The notes under the pieces were generated by a model. It saw only the letters and a list, made by a program, of their open reading frames with translations. It did no database searches and was not told the origin of the DNA. Below, piece by piece: positions 24,404-31,662 of a stretch of 64,000 nt of DNA. Location: NCBI GenBank assembly GCA_934489015.1, contig CAKSSN010000011.1:1-64000 (forward strand), in the 5' to 3' direction. Source of the DNA: an uncultured Clostridia bacterium (lineage in GTDB: Bacteria; Bacillota; Clostridia; UBA1381). A program made the translations under genes and the position numbers. The stretch's first letter is position 1. Every line of letters begins with the position of its first letter.

Positions 24404-24440
24404 TTGAATTTATAATACCATAGATATATAATATTGTCAA
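24404..24440. promoter_or_regulatory. Interlocked divergent promoters of the AraC gene and the glycosidase gene
   Basis: Plus strand: TTGAAT 24404-24409, 17 bases, TATAAT 24427-24432, towards the glycosidase. Minus strand: TTGACA at 24435-24440, 17 bases, TATTAT at 24412-24417, towards the regulator. Each -10 lies inside the spacer of the other, so the two polymerases cannot bind together. Confidence 0.82.
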
Positions 24441-24466
24441 GATATAAATTCGGAAAGGATGATAAT

Positions 24467-27400
24467 ATGCTTTATAAACACAGCAAAAAAGGAAATTCGC
24501 TTGACGAGAAAATTTTTAAAAATCCGCCGAGCGAATACAGAGGCGCTCCGTTTTGGGCGTGGAACTGCACGCTTGAAAAGGACGAGCTTCTGCGGCAGAT
24601 AGGTATACTTAAGGAAATGGGGTTCGGCGGCTTTCATATGCATACAAGAAGCGGTATGAACAGTCCGTATTTAAGCGAGGAATTTATGGAGCTTGTCAAG
24701 GCCTGCGAGAAAAAAGCGGAGCAGGAGGGAATGTATGCTTATCTTTATGATGAGGATCGCTGGCCGTCGGGCTCTGCCGGAGGGATGGTTACAAAAAATC
24801 CCGAAAACCGCGCAAAGTTTATATCCTTGACAAAGAAAGAAAAAGAGGATGCTGTCGATAAAGAAGAGGAAATAAAAACAGGGAAGCCTTATCTTATCGG
24901 CTGCTATGATGTTGTTTTATCGCCTGAGGGATATTTGACCGAATACAGAAAAATCGAGCCGACAGCTGCGGCAGAGGGCGCGAAGTGGTATGCATATGTA
25001 TGCACGCCAAAGGAAAGCGGATGGTATAACAATCAGACGTATATTGATATTTTATCCGAAAAAGCGGCGGAGGACTTTATAAAAATTACATATGACGCAT
25101 ATGACAGAGCGGTCGGTGAGCATTTTGACAAAACAGTTCCGTCGATGTTTACGGATGAGCCGCAGTATACCTTTGTTTTTACGGACGGAACGGCAAAAAG
25201 CGAAAATGATTTGACTCTTGCGTGGACGACGGATTTTGACGATACGTTCTGCGCCGCTTACGGCTATTCGCTCATTGATTTTATCCCTGAGGTGCGCTGG
25301 GATAAAAAAGGAGGAGCAGCAACGGTAAGATACCATTATTTTAATCACCTTGCGGACAGGTTTGCGGGAGGCTTTGTAAAATCGTGCGGAGATTGGTGCA
25401 GCAGGCACGGCATAAGCTTTACGGGGCATTTGGATAATGAGCCGACGCTTCACTCTCAAACGGAGGGTATAGGTGACGCAATGCGCTCCTATAAGCATTT
25501 TCAGATACCCGGCATTGATATGCTCTGCAACTGGCTTGAAATTTCAACGGCTAAGCAGGCACAGTCCGCCGTTCATCAGTACGGCAGAGAGGGTATGCTA
25601 TCGGAGCTTTACGGCGTTACGGGCTGGGCGTTTGATTTTCGCGGTCATAAATATCATGGCGACTGGCAGGCGGCTCTCGGCGTAACGCTGCGCGTTCCGC
25701 ATCTTTCGTGGGTTTCAATGAAGGGCTCCGCCAAGCGCGACTATCCGGCTTCTATAAGCTATCAGTCGCCGTGGTATAAGGAGTATTCGTATATTGAAGA
25801 CCATTTTGCGCGTCTTGCCGCCGTTCTTACAAGAGGAGCGGCAAGGGTGAATGTCGGTGTTATTCATCCTATTGAGTCGTATTATATGATTTACGGCGCC
25901 GATGATTTGTTTGCACTGAAGAAAAATGATGCGCAAAAGCAGTTTGACGAGATAATCAGCAGGCTGCTTTTCGGTCAGATTGATTTTGACTTTTTGTGTG
26001 AAGCAATTCTTCCTGAGCTTTGCAAAAGCGCGGAGGACGGACTTTCTGTCGGAGAGATGAATTACAGCGCCGTTGTTGTGCCGGAGCTTATAACGATAAG
26101 AAAAACAACGCTTGATATTTTAACCGATTTTTCACGTCGCGGCGGAAAGCTTATATTTATAGGCGATTGTCCGAAAGCGGTTGACGGCAGATATTCGTCT
26201 GAGGCAGAGGCTCTTTACAGCAGCTCTTTGCACGTAAGCTCTGCTTCGCCGGAGCTTTTGGAGCTGCTGAGGGATGAGCGCACAATTTCGCTTTCTCTTG
26301 ATGACGGACAGCCGGCTTCGGACTATATTTATACGCAAAGAACAGAGGGCGAGGATACATATTTCTTTATTGCAAATGCAAAATATGATACAAATCCCGA
26401 TGTTGTAGAGAAGCATACAATGAGAATAGAGCTTTGCGGCGAATTTAGCCCCATTATTTTAAATACCCTGACGGGAGAATCGGAAGACTGCATTTTCAGC
26501 TATGAAAACGGAAATACGGTTATTTTAAAGGACGTATATCAAAGCGATAGCATTTTAATAAGGGCTAAAAGCGGCAAGGGTGAGTGCAAAGCGGCAAAGA
26601 AAAACGAAGGAATAATCAAAAAGGAAATAAAATTTTTAAAGCCGGTGAGCTATAAAAGAGAAGAGGACAATGTTTTGCTGCTTGACATAGCCGAGTGGTC
26701 GGAGGACGGAGTGACCTACAATGAAGCGGAGGAGGTTCTCAGAATTGACGCGGCGGTAAGAGCAAAGCACAATCTGCCGTTTGCCGACGGCCAGGATATT
26801 CAGCCGTGGGCTATGGAGCCGGAGAAGCCGTCAATATTCCCTTATCTTCGTTTTACGTTTGAAAGCGACTGCGAAATTCCCGTAAAGCTCGGCTTTGAGG
26901 AAGCGGAGGAAATTATTTTTAACGGTGAAAAGCTGAAGATAAGTGCGGACGGATATTATGTTGACAAGAGCATACATACAATGAAGCTCGGCATTGCCAA
27001 AGTCGGTAAAAATGAGCTTATTGTAAAGGTGCCTGTTTCAAACAGACTGAGTATTGAAGCGTTTTATCTTCTCGGAGATTTTGACGTTTCGGTCAGCGGC
27101 TGCGCGTGCAGAATTTCGCTGCCGTCGGATAAAATAGGCTTCGGCAGCATAACAAATCAGGGAATGCCGTTTTACGGAGGAAATATTTTATATAAGGCAG
27201 AGTTTGAAACGGACACAGACGGCACGGCCGAGATTGAGATATGTCACTATCGCGGCGCTTTGCTTGAGGTTTCCATAGACGGCGGAGAATATAAAAGGCT
27301 TGCTTTTGCGCCTTATACCGTTTCATTTGATAATGTTAGCGCAGGCAGACACACGCTGAATATAAGATTTTTCGGAAACAGAAATAATACCTTTGGCTCC

Positions 27401-27532
27401 CTTCATATGTGCGACGCGCACGAGGATTGGCTCGGTCCGGGCGCATGGTATAAAAAGGGAAGCAGATGGAGCTATGAGCATATGCTTTTGAAAACAGGCG
27501 TGCTTTCAACTCCCGTTATAAAAATAAAATAA
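24467..27532 (+). CDS. Large glycoside hydrolase, GH106-like (alpha-L-rhamnosidase family)
   Basis: 1021 residues without a signal peptide, so cytoplasmic. The first third is a TIM-barrel-like domain with MGFGGFHMHTRSGM, YLYDEDRWPSGSAGG and FTDEPQY, the pattern of large proteins grouped with GH106 alpha-L-rhamnosidases; the middle has FTGHLDNEPTLHSQTEG, and beta-sandwich domains fill the C-terminal third. Rhamnosidase activity is the family guess and not proven by residues I can name. GGAAAGG precedes ATG 24467. Controlled by the divergent AraC regulator. It would act on imported oligosaccharides. Confidence 0.78.
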   Translation: MLYKHSKKGNSLDEKIFKNPPSEYRGAPFWAWNCTLEKDELLRQIGILKEMGFGGFHMHTRSGMNSPYLSEEFMELVKACEKKAEQEGMYAYLYDEDRWPSGSAGGMVTKNPENRAKFISLTKKEKEDAVDKEEEIKTGKPYLIGCYDVVLSPEGYLTEYRKIEPTAAAEGAKWYAYVCTPKESGWYNNQTYIDILSEKAAEDFIKITYDAYDRAVGEHFDKTVPSMFTDEPQYTFVFTDGTAKSENDLTLAWTTDFDDTFCAAYGYSLIDFIPEVRWDKKGGAATVRYHYFNHLADRFAGGFVKSCGDWCSRHGISFTGHLDNEPTLHSQTEGIGDAMRSYKHFQIPGIDMLCNWLEISTAKQAQSAVHQYGREGMLSELYGVTGWAFDFRGHKYHGDWQAALGVTLRVPHLSWVSMKGSAKRDYPASISYQSPWYKEYSYIEDHFARLAAVLTRGAARVNVGVIHPIESYYMIYGADDLFALKKNDAQKQFDEIISRLLFGQIDFDFLCEAILPELCKSAEDGLSVGEMNYSAVVVPELITIRKTTLDILTDFSRRGGKLIFIGDCPKAVDGRYSSEAEALYSSSLHVSSASPELLELLRDERTISLSLDDGQPASDYIYTQRTEGEDTYFFIANAKYDTNPDVVEKHTMRIELCGEFSPIILNTLTGESEDCIFSYENGNTVILKDVYQSDSILIRAKSGKGECKAAKKNEGIIKKEIKFLKPVSYKREEDNVLLLDIAEWSEDGVTYNEAEEVLRIDAAVRAKHNLPFADGQDIQPWAMEPEKPSIFPYLRFTFESDCEIPVKLGFEEAEEIIFNGEKLKISADGYYVDKSIHTMKLGIAKVGKNELIVKVPVSNRLSIEAFYLLGDFDVSVSGCACRISLPSDKIGFGSITNQGMPFYGGNILYKAEFETDTDGTAEIEICHYRGALLEVSIDGGEYKRLAFAPYTVSFDNVSAGRHTLNIRFFGNRNNTFGSLHMCDAHEDWLGPGAWYKKGSRWSYEHMLLKTGVLSTPVIKIK

Positions 27533-27563
27533 CATAAAAAGGGCTGTTGATTTCAGCGCGTAA

Positions 27564-27591
27564 AGTTCAAATACAAAAAAGTCTTTGAACT
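27564..27591. repeat. Inverted repeat after the glycosidase gene
   Basis: AGTTCAAA (27564-27571) and TTTGAACT (27584-27591) with a 12-base loop. Just upstream (27532-27560) is a decayed partial copy of the start of the hairpin family at 27643 (shared ACATAAAAAG..GGCTG). The rest of 27533-27744 holds no gene. Confidence 0.55.
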
Positions 27592-27642
27592 GTCCGCTAA
27601 ACTTGATAAGTGCACTTTCGGTTATAACAATAACATAAAAAG

Positions 27643-27680
27643 AGGCTGCCTAAAAAGTCAATTGACTTTTTAGGCAGCCT
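27643..27680. terminator. Long terminator hairpin, dispersed family copy 2
   Basis: Perfect 17-bp stem (27643-27659 with 27664-27680), loop AATT. It has the same base AGGCTG/CAGCCT and the same apex as the hairpin at 18573 but a different central stem. It lies between the convergent glycosidase and symporter genes and can serve both. Confidence 0.82.
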
Positions 27681-27691
27681 TTAATCGTTTT

Positions 27692-27715
27692 CAAAAGAAC
27701 AGAAAATCTTCTGTT
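27692..27715 (-). terminator. Terminator-like hairpin after the symporter
   Basis: AACAGAA and TTCTGTT (27698-27704 and 27709-27715) pair on the minus strand and are followed by CTTTT. About 30 bases beyond the symporter stop. Confidence 0.5.
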
Positions 27716-27744
27716 GTTTAGGATTTTTTATCTTCTGAAAAATT

Positions 27745-29169
27745 TTATTTCGATTTAGTAAGCTTTGCCATAAAGCTCTTTGTTTCCGCTGACACAACTC
27801 CGCTCAGAGCGAACAGCGCAACGAGGTTCGGGAATGCCATAAGTGCGTTTACTATATCCGCAAGAGTCCATACAAATGATACCTGGAGATACGGTCCGAA
27901 AAATACGGCGAGTATGTAAAGAAGTCTGAATGTAAGAATAACCTTATTTTTGTTTCCTACAAGGTATTGCAGACATTTTTCCGAGTAATAGTCCCAGCCG
28001 AGAATAGTTGTAAACGCAAAGAATACAAGGCTTATCATAAGCAGGAATGCGCATATGTGGTTAGGGAAGGGAAGACCTACCGTAAATGCGTGGGTTGTGA
28101 TTTCAACGCCTACCATTTCGCCGCTCATTGCAGGAATATATGCTTCTGTCAGAACGATTGCAAGACCTGTTATTGTGCAGATGATGATTGTATCAAAGAA
28201 TGTACCTGTCATGCATACAAGACCTTGTCTTGCCGGTTCCTTTGTTTTTGCGGCAGCAGCTGCGATAGGAGCTGAGCCGATACCCGATTCGTTTGAGAAT
28301 ATTCCTCTTGCAATACCCTTTTGCATTGCGGCTTTCATTGTTATACCTATAGCGCCGCCGAGTACCGCCTGCGGACAAAATGCGCTCTGAACAATGAGAA
28401 CTATTGCTCCCGGTATTTTTGCAGCGTTGCAGATAAGAAGAAGTATTCCACAGATAAAATAAAGAACAGCCATAAAAGGTACTATAATTTCCGAAACCTT
28501 AGCAATTCTCTTTATTCCGCCGATTACAACAAGTGCAACGAAAGCAGTAACGAGAATACCTGAAATAACTGTAGGCCATGCGTATGACATACCGCCTATT
28601 TTGAAAGCAACCATTGCTTTTTCGGGATCAAAGAAGTTTTGAACAGCGGCCGTGATACCGTTAATCTGAGTCATTGTTCCTATTCCGAGAATACCGACAA
28701 GCATACCGAAAACAGCAAAGAGCTTCGCAAGCCATTTCCAGTTGGAGCCCAAGCCCTTTTCTATGTAGTAAAACGGTCCGCCGAGAACCTTTCCGTCAGC
28801 GGTGATTTCTCTGTATTTAACGGCGAGAAGACCCTCTGCATATTTTGTTGCCATTCCGACAAATGCCGCAAATTCCATCCAGAAAAGAGCGCCCGGTCCG
28901 CCGGCTGCTATAGCGGTTGCAACGCCGACAATGTTACCGGTTCCGATTGTTGCCGAAAGAGCTGTGCAGAGCGCACCGAAGCTTGTTACATCGCCCTCTC
29001 CGTCTTCTTCGTTTTGAATCATGAATTTAAGAGCTTTGGGGAGATGGCGTACCTGAATAAATCCCGTGCGCACCGTTAAAATGATACCTACCGCAAGTAT
29101 AAGTACAATAAGCGGAATACCCCAAACCCAATCGTCAATCACACCTAAAATCTTATTAAACGTTTCCAT
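27745..29169 (-). CDS. Sodium:alanine/glycine symporter, AGCS family
   Basis: 474-residue membrane transporter with about ten to eleven helices that takes up alanine or glycine with Na+. Family motifs include SATIGTGNIVGVATAIAAGGPGALFWMEF, KYAEGLLAVKYRE, GGPFYYIEKGLG and IFSNESGIGSAPIAAAAAKT. The gene lies directly behind a glycine riboswitch, which argues that glycine is a real substrate. AGGAGG precedes ATG 29169. Monocistronic. Confidence 0.94.
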   Translation of the reverse strand: METFNKILGVIDDWVWGIPLIVLILAVGIILTVRTGFIQVRHLPKALKFMIQNEEDGEGDVTSFGALCTALSATIGTGNIVGVATAIAAGGPGALFWMEFAAFVGMATKYAEGLLAVKYREITADGKVLGGPFYYIEKGLGSNWKWLAKLFAVFGMLVGILGIGTMTQINGITAAVQNFFDPEKAMVAFKIGGMSYAWPTVISGILVTAFVALVVIGGIKRIAKVSEIIVPFMAVLYFICGILLLICNAAKIPGAIVLIVQSAFCPQAVLGGAIGITMKAAMQKGIARGIFSNESGIGSAPIAAAAAKTKEPARQGLVCMTGTFFDTIIICTITGLAIVLTEAYIPAMSGEMVGVEITTHAFTVGLPFPNHICAFLLMISLVFFAFTTILGWDYYSEKCLQYLVGNKNKVILTFRLLYILAVFFGPYLQVSFVWTLADIVNALMAFPNLVALFALSGVVSAETKSFMAKLTKSK

Positions 29170-29184
29170 TTTTTCCTCCTGTAA

Positions 29185-29214
29185 TAAAAAAAGCTGCCAA
29201 CCCGTGCGGCAACC
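29185..29214 (-). terminator. Expression-platform terminator of the glycine riboswitch
   Basis: On the minus strand GTTGCC (29208-29213) pairs with GGCAGC (29193-29198), followed by seven T. Its loop contains ACGGGTTG (29198-29205), which is the exact complement of CAACCCGT at the 5' end of the transcript (29354-29361), so a long-range antiterminator pairing is possible. Confidence 0.75.
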
Positions 29215-29240
29215 TCAAAGAAAAAACAGAATTTATATAA

Positions 29241-29347
29241 TTCTTCGTCCTTTTGCCTGAGAGTTTCGGTTGTTCACCTTGCCCCTTCGGCACTCAATTT
29301 AATGAGCTTCTCCGAAGTTCCCTACACTTCCGGTTATTATCCCTGAA
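29241..29347 (-). ncRNA. Glycine riboswitch, single aptamer
   Basis: The minus strand carries the conserved glycine aptamer core in order: CTTCGGAGAAGCTC, GTGCCGAAGGGGCAAGG, AACCGAAACTCTCAGGCAAA and AGGAC. Only one full aptamer is evident. Such elements usually switch genes on when glycine is abundant; here that controls a presumed amino-acid symporter. The limits are approximate. Confidence 0.92.
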
Positions 29348-29383
29348 GCATCAACGGGTTGTATTTAATTTTTCGACTATATA

Positions 29384-29412
29384 AGCATATCACTTTTTCA
29401 GCCGTGTGTCAA
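29384..29412 (-). promoter_or_regulatory. Promoter of the riboswitch-symporter transcript
   Basis: Minus-strand TTGACA (29407-29412), 17-base spacer, TATGCT (29384-29389) with a TG extension. Start near 29377, so the riboswitch leader is about 200 bases. The remainder up to 29501 shows nothing else. Confidence 0.8.
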
Positions 29413-29501
29413 TGATTTTGTACAAAATGTAAACACATTATGAATTTTTTTGTGCAACAGTGGCAGATTTACACTCAAAAAAGCTTTAAAAATGTTGTAT
29501 A

Positions 29502-30506
29502 TTAATAAAATGCTGCCCTTGCGGTGCTTTCTCTTTCTATTATTTGGGTCGGCAGAATTATCTGCTCATGTTCATTTGTGCCGCTACCGATAATTTTAAG
29601 CAGAATTTCAACAGCCTTAACGGACATTTTTGTTTTTGAAGCGGTAACCGAAGTGAGTCCGAGCGGAAAATAGAATTTTGACATTATATTATCAAATCCG
29701 ATAACTGAAATGTCACCCGGCACAGATAAATTCATATGCCGCAAAAGGTAGCACACTCGCATGGCGATTATATCACTGAAGCAGATGATTCCCGTTTCGC
29801 CGCCAAGCGTTGACAAAATGCTTTCAATATTGCTTTCCTCCGGTATATCAACCGTTTCCGTCCGCAGCTGCTTTTCGCTTAATCCGTGCTTTTTCAAAGC
29901 GCTTAATATGCCGCTTTTTCTCTCCCTTGCGCTTGAGATATATTCGGGTGCGTTAATGAATAAAAGTTTTTTGTGACCAAGCTCTATCAGATGATTTGCC
30001 GCTTCAAAGCCGCTTTGAAAGTCATCACATATTACATAGCTTGCCCCCTCGCCCTCAAAGCGTCTGCCGAACAGGACAAACGGAATATCTTTGCTTTTTA
30101 AAAGCTCAATATTGCCGCCGCTTTTTCCGACTGGACAAAGTATAATTCCGTCAACCTTTTTCCCTATTGCCGTAATTATTGCGTTTCTTTCAAGCTCCTC
30201 ATTTTCATCGGTGTTAAAGATAACGGTTGTATATCCCGACTCCCTGAGCTGCGCTTCCATTTCTTTGAGCATGATGGAAAAATGCGGATTTGAAATATCG
30301 CCGACAATAACGGCGGCTGTTTTCGTTCTTCCAAGCCGCAGAGCGCCTGCCGATAAATCCGCTATATATCCCATTTCTTCCGCAACGGAGGTTATATATT
30401 TTATTGTTTTTTCGGATATATCCTTTTTTCCGCGCAGAGCGTGTGAAACGGTATTAATTGAATATCCGGTTTTCTTTGAAATATCCGACAGCGTAACCTT
30501 TTTCAT
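29502..30506 (-). CDS. LacI-family transcription repressor
   Basis: 334 residues: N-terminal LacI helix-turn-helix and hinge (MKKVTLSDISKKTGYSINTVSHALRGK, here cited as positions 1-27 in part: TLSDISKKTGYSINTV) and a periplasmic-binding-protein-like sensor domain (about 62-330). It should repress sugar genes until its ligand binds. It stands alone between the symporter and an AraC regulator, both on the same strand; its targets are not evident but the polysaccharide genes to the right are candidates. The ribosome binding site is weak (AGGTG, far from ATG). Confidence 0.9.
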   Translation of the reverse strand: MKKVTLSDISKKTGYSINTVSHALRGKKDISEKTIKYITSVAEEMGYIADLSAGALRLGRTKTAAVIVGDISNPHFSIMLKEMEAQLRESGYTTVIFNTDENEELERNAIITAIGKKVDGIILCPVGKSGGNIELLKSKDIPFVLFGRRFEGEGASYVICDDFQSGFEAANHLIELGHKKLLFINAPEYISSARERKSGILSALKKHGLSEKQLRTETVDIPEESNIESILSTLGGETGIICFSDIIAMRVCYLLRHMNLSVPGDISVIGFDNIMSKFYFPLGLTSVTASKTKMSVKAVEILLKIIGSGTNEHEQIILPTQIIERESTARAAFY

Positions 30507-30546
30507 AAGCTTTTAAAATCAGCACCTTTTTATATTCTTTCTTTTA

Positions 30547-30575
30547 ATTATACACTTTTTTTGCCGCTTTGTCAA
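30547..30575 (-). promoter_or_regulatory. Consensus promoter of the lacI-type gene
   Basis: Minus-strand TTGACA (30570-30575), 17 bases, TATAAT (30547-30552), about 40 bases before the start codon and only 25 bases beyond the stop of the upstream AraC gene. Confidence 0.88.
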
Positions 30576-30600
30576 TACGGTGACTTTAAAATCGGATGCA

Positions 30601-31428
30601 TCAATCATCCATCAGGCTTTTTTTATACTTTGCCGGGCTTTGTCCGTACTTATCCGAAAAGAGCTTATAAAACCATGATAAATTGGAAAATCCGCATTCA
30701 TAGCAAATATCCGCAGCCGAAAGATTGCTTCGCTTCATCAGATTTACGGCATAGCCGAGCCTTAGCTCGTTTATATATTCGGTGGCGGTAAGTCCGTAAA
30801 AATGCTTCATTTCGCGAGAAGCGTGCTCACGTGTTTTCCCGGTAAGCTCGACAAAGCGCGGCAGACCCTCTATAAAATTTTTCGGATTTTTCATTTTTTC
30901 GTATGTCATTTCGAGCCATAGCGGAACATCGGATTTTTCTGGTGCTGCCGAGCTGAAATATTTTAAAAAAATATCGGCGAGCAGCGTCCTTGCCTGCGCC
31001 GACGCAAGAGCGAACGGCTGCTCCGCGCCGAGCGACAGAAGCTTGTAAAAAAGCCGCTGTGCATCATGAGAAAGAAGCATTGCCTGCGGCGGATGTTTTT
31101 TTTCAAGAAGCTTTTTGCTGTCTATTCCGCTACCCAAAAAGTTAAAAATCGCGGTAAGCGTTTCGGCTGTAAACGACAGGTTTAAAAATTCAAAATGGCT
31201 GTTGTCGCAGCTTTTATAGTCGTGAACGTCAAAATCACGTATAAATAAAAGATTTCCCTTTGAAAGCTTTTGCTGCTCGGAGTTTATTATATGGATAATG
31301 TTATCCGAAAGCGCAAGAAATATTTCATAATAATTATGACAGTGCGGACGGAAATATTCCGTTTCGCTTTTTACGTATCTTATGCGAAAGCCTGTGTTTA
31401 AATCTACATGGTATTTCGCGTCTAACAT
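30601..31428 (-). CDS. AraC-family regulator, divergent from alpha-mannosidase
   Basis: 275 residues: N-terminal cupin-type sensor (RPHCHNYYEIFLAL) and C-terminal AraC DNA-binding region (about 175-272, ADICYECGFSNLSWFYKLFSDKYGQSPAKYKK). I chose ATG 31428 with GGAAG six bases upstream; a GTG at 31449 overlaps its own putative AAAGGAG site. Transcribed away from the GH38 mannosidase gene, which it very likely controls. Its promoter (31538-31566) overlaps one half of an inverted repeat. Confidence 0.88.
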   Translation of the reverse strand: MLDAKYHVDLNTGFRIRYVKSETEYFRPHCHNYYEIFLALSDNIIHIINSEQQKLSKGNLLFIRDFDVHDYKSCDNSHFEFLNLSFTAETLTAIFNFLGSGIDSKKLLEKKHPPQAMLLSHDAQRLFYKLLSLGAEQPFALASAQARTLLADIFLKYFSSAAPEKSDVPLWLEMTYEKMKNPKNFIEGLPRFVELTGKTREHASREMKHFYGLTATEYINELRLGYAVNLMKRSNLSAADICYECGFSNLSWFYKLFSDKYGQSPAKYKKSLMDD

Positions 31429-31454
31429 TTTTACTTCCGTTGTAAACACTCCTT

Positions 31455-31541
31455 TTGTGATATGTGATAGGTTTTTTATGCTTCAAGCTGTTTAAGACGG
31501 TGATATGCGCCGCTTAATTTTTCTATTATCAAATATCACAA
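31455..31541. promoter_or_regulatory. Separated inverted repeat in the AraC-mannosidase intergenic region
   Basis: TTGTGATAT (31455-31463) and ATATCACAA (31533-31541) are perfect 9-base inverses. The right half overlaps the -10 of the AraC promoter on the minus strand and the left half lies close to its start codon, so looping autoregulation is possible. No second use of this sequence was noticed. Confidence 0.45.
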
Positions 31542-31566
31542 TAACATAAGTTTGGTATCATGTCAA
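31538..31566 (-). promoter_or_regulatory. Promoter of the second AraC gene
   Basis: Minus-strand TTGACA (31561-31566), 17 bases, TATTGT (31538-31543). The mannosidase promoter on the plus strand is not clear; a weak TTGGTA 31552 with TAAATT 31576 is the best I see. Confidence 0.65.
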
Positions 31567-31662
31567 TGGTAGAAATAAATTTTTGTATGATATACAATAA
31601 ATTCATCAAAATTAAACAGAAGCATATGTAAAAATTTTTTACAATCGTGAAAGGAGAAACAG

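Noticed and set aside
24383..24466. Longer start of the GH106-like protein at TTG 24434
   Set aside because: It would begin within the promoter -35/-10 region of the divergent regulator and has no ribosome site; ATG 24467 has GGAAAGG.
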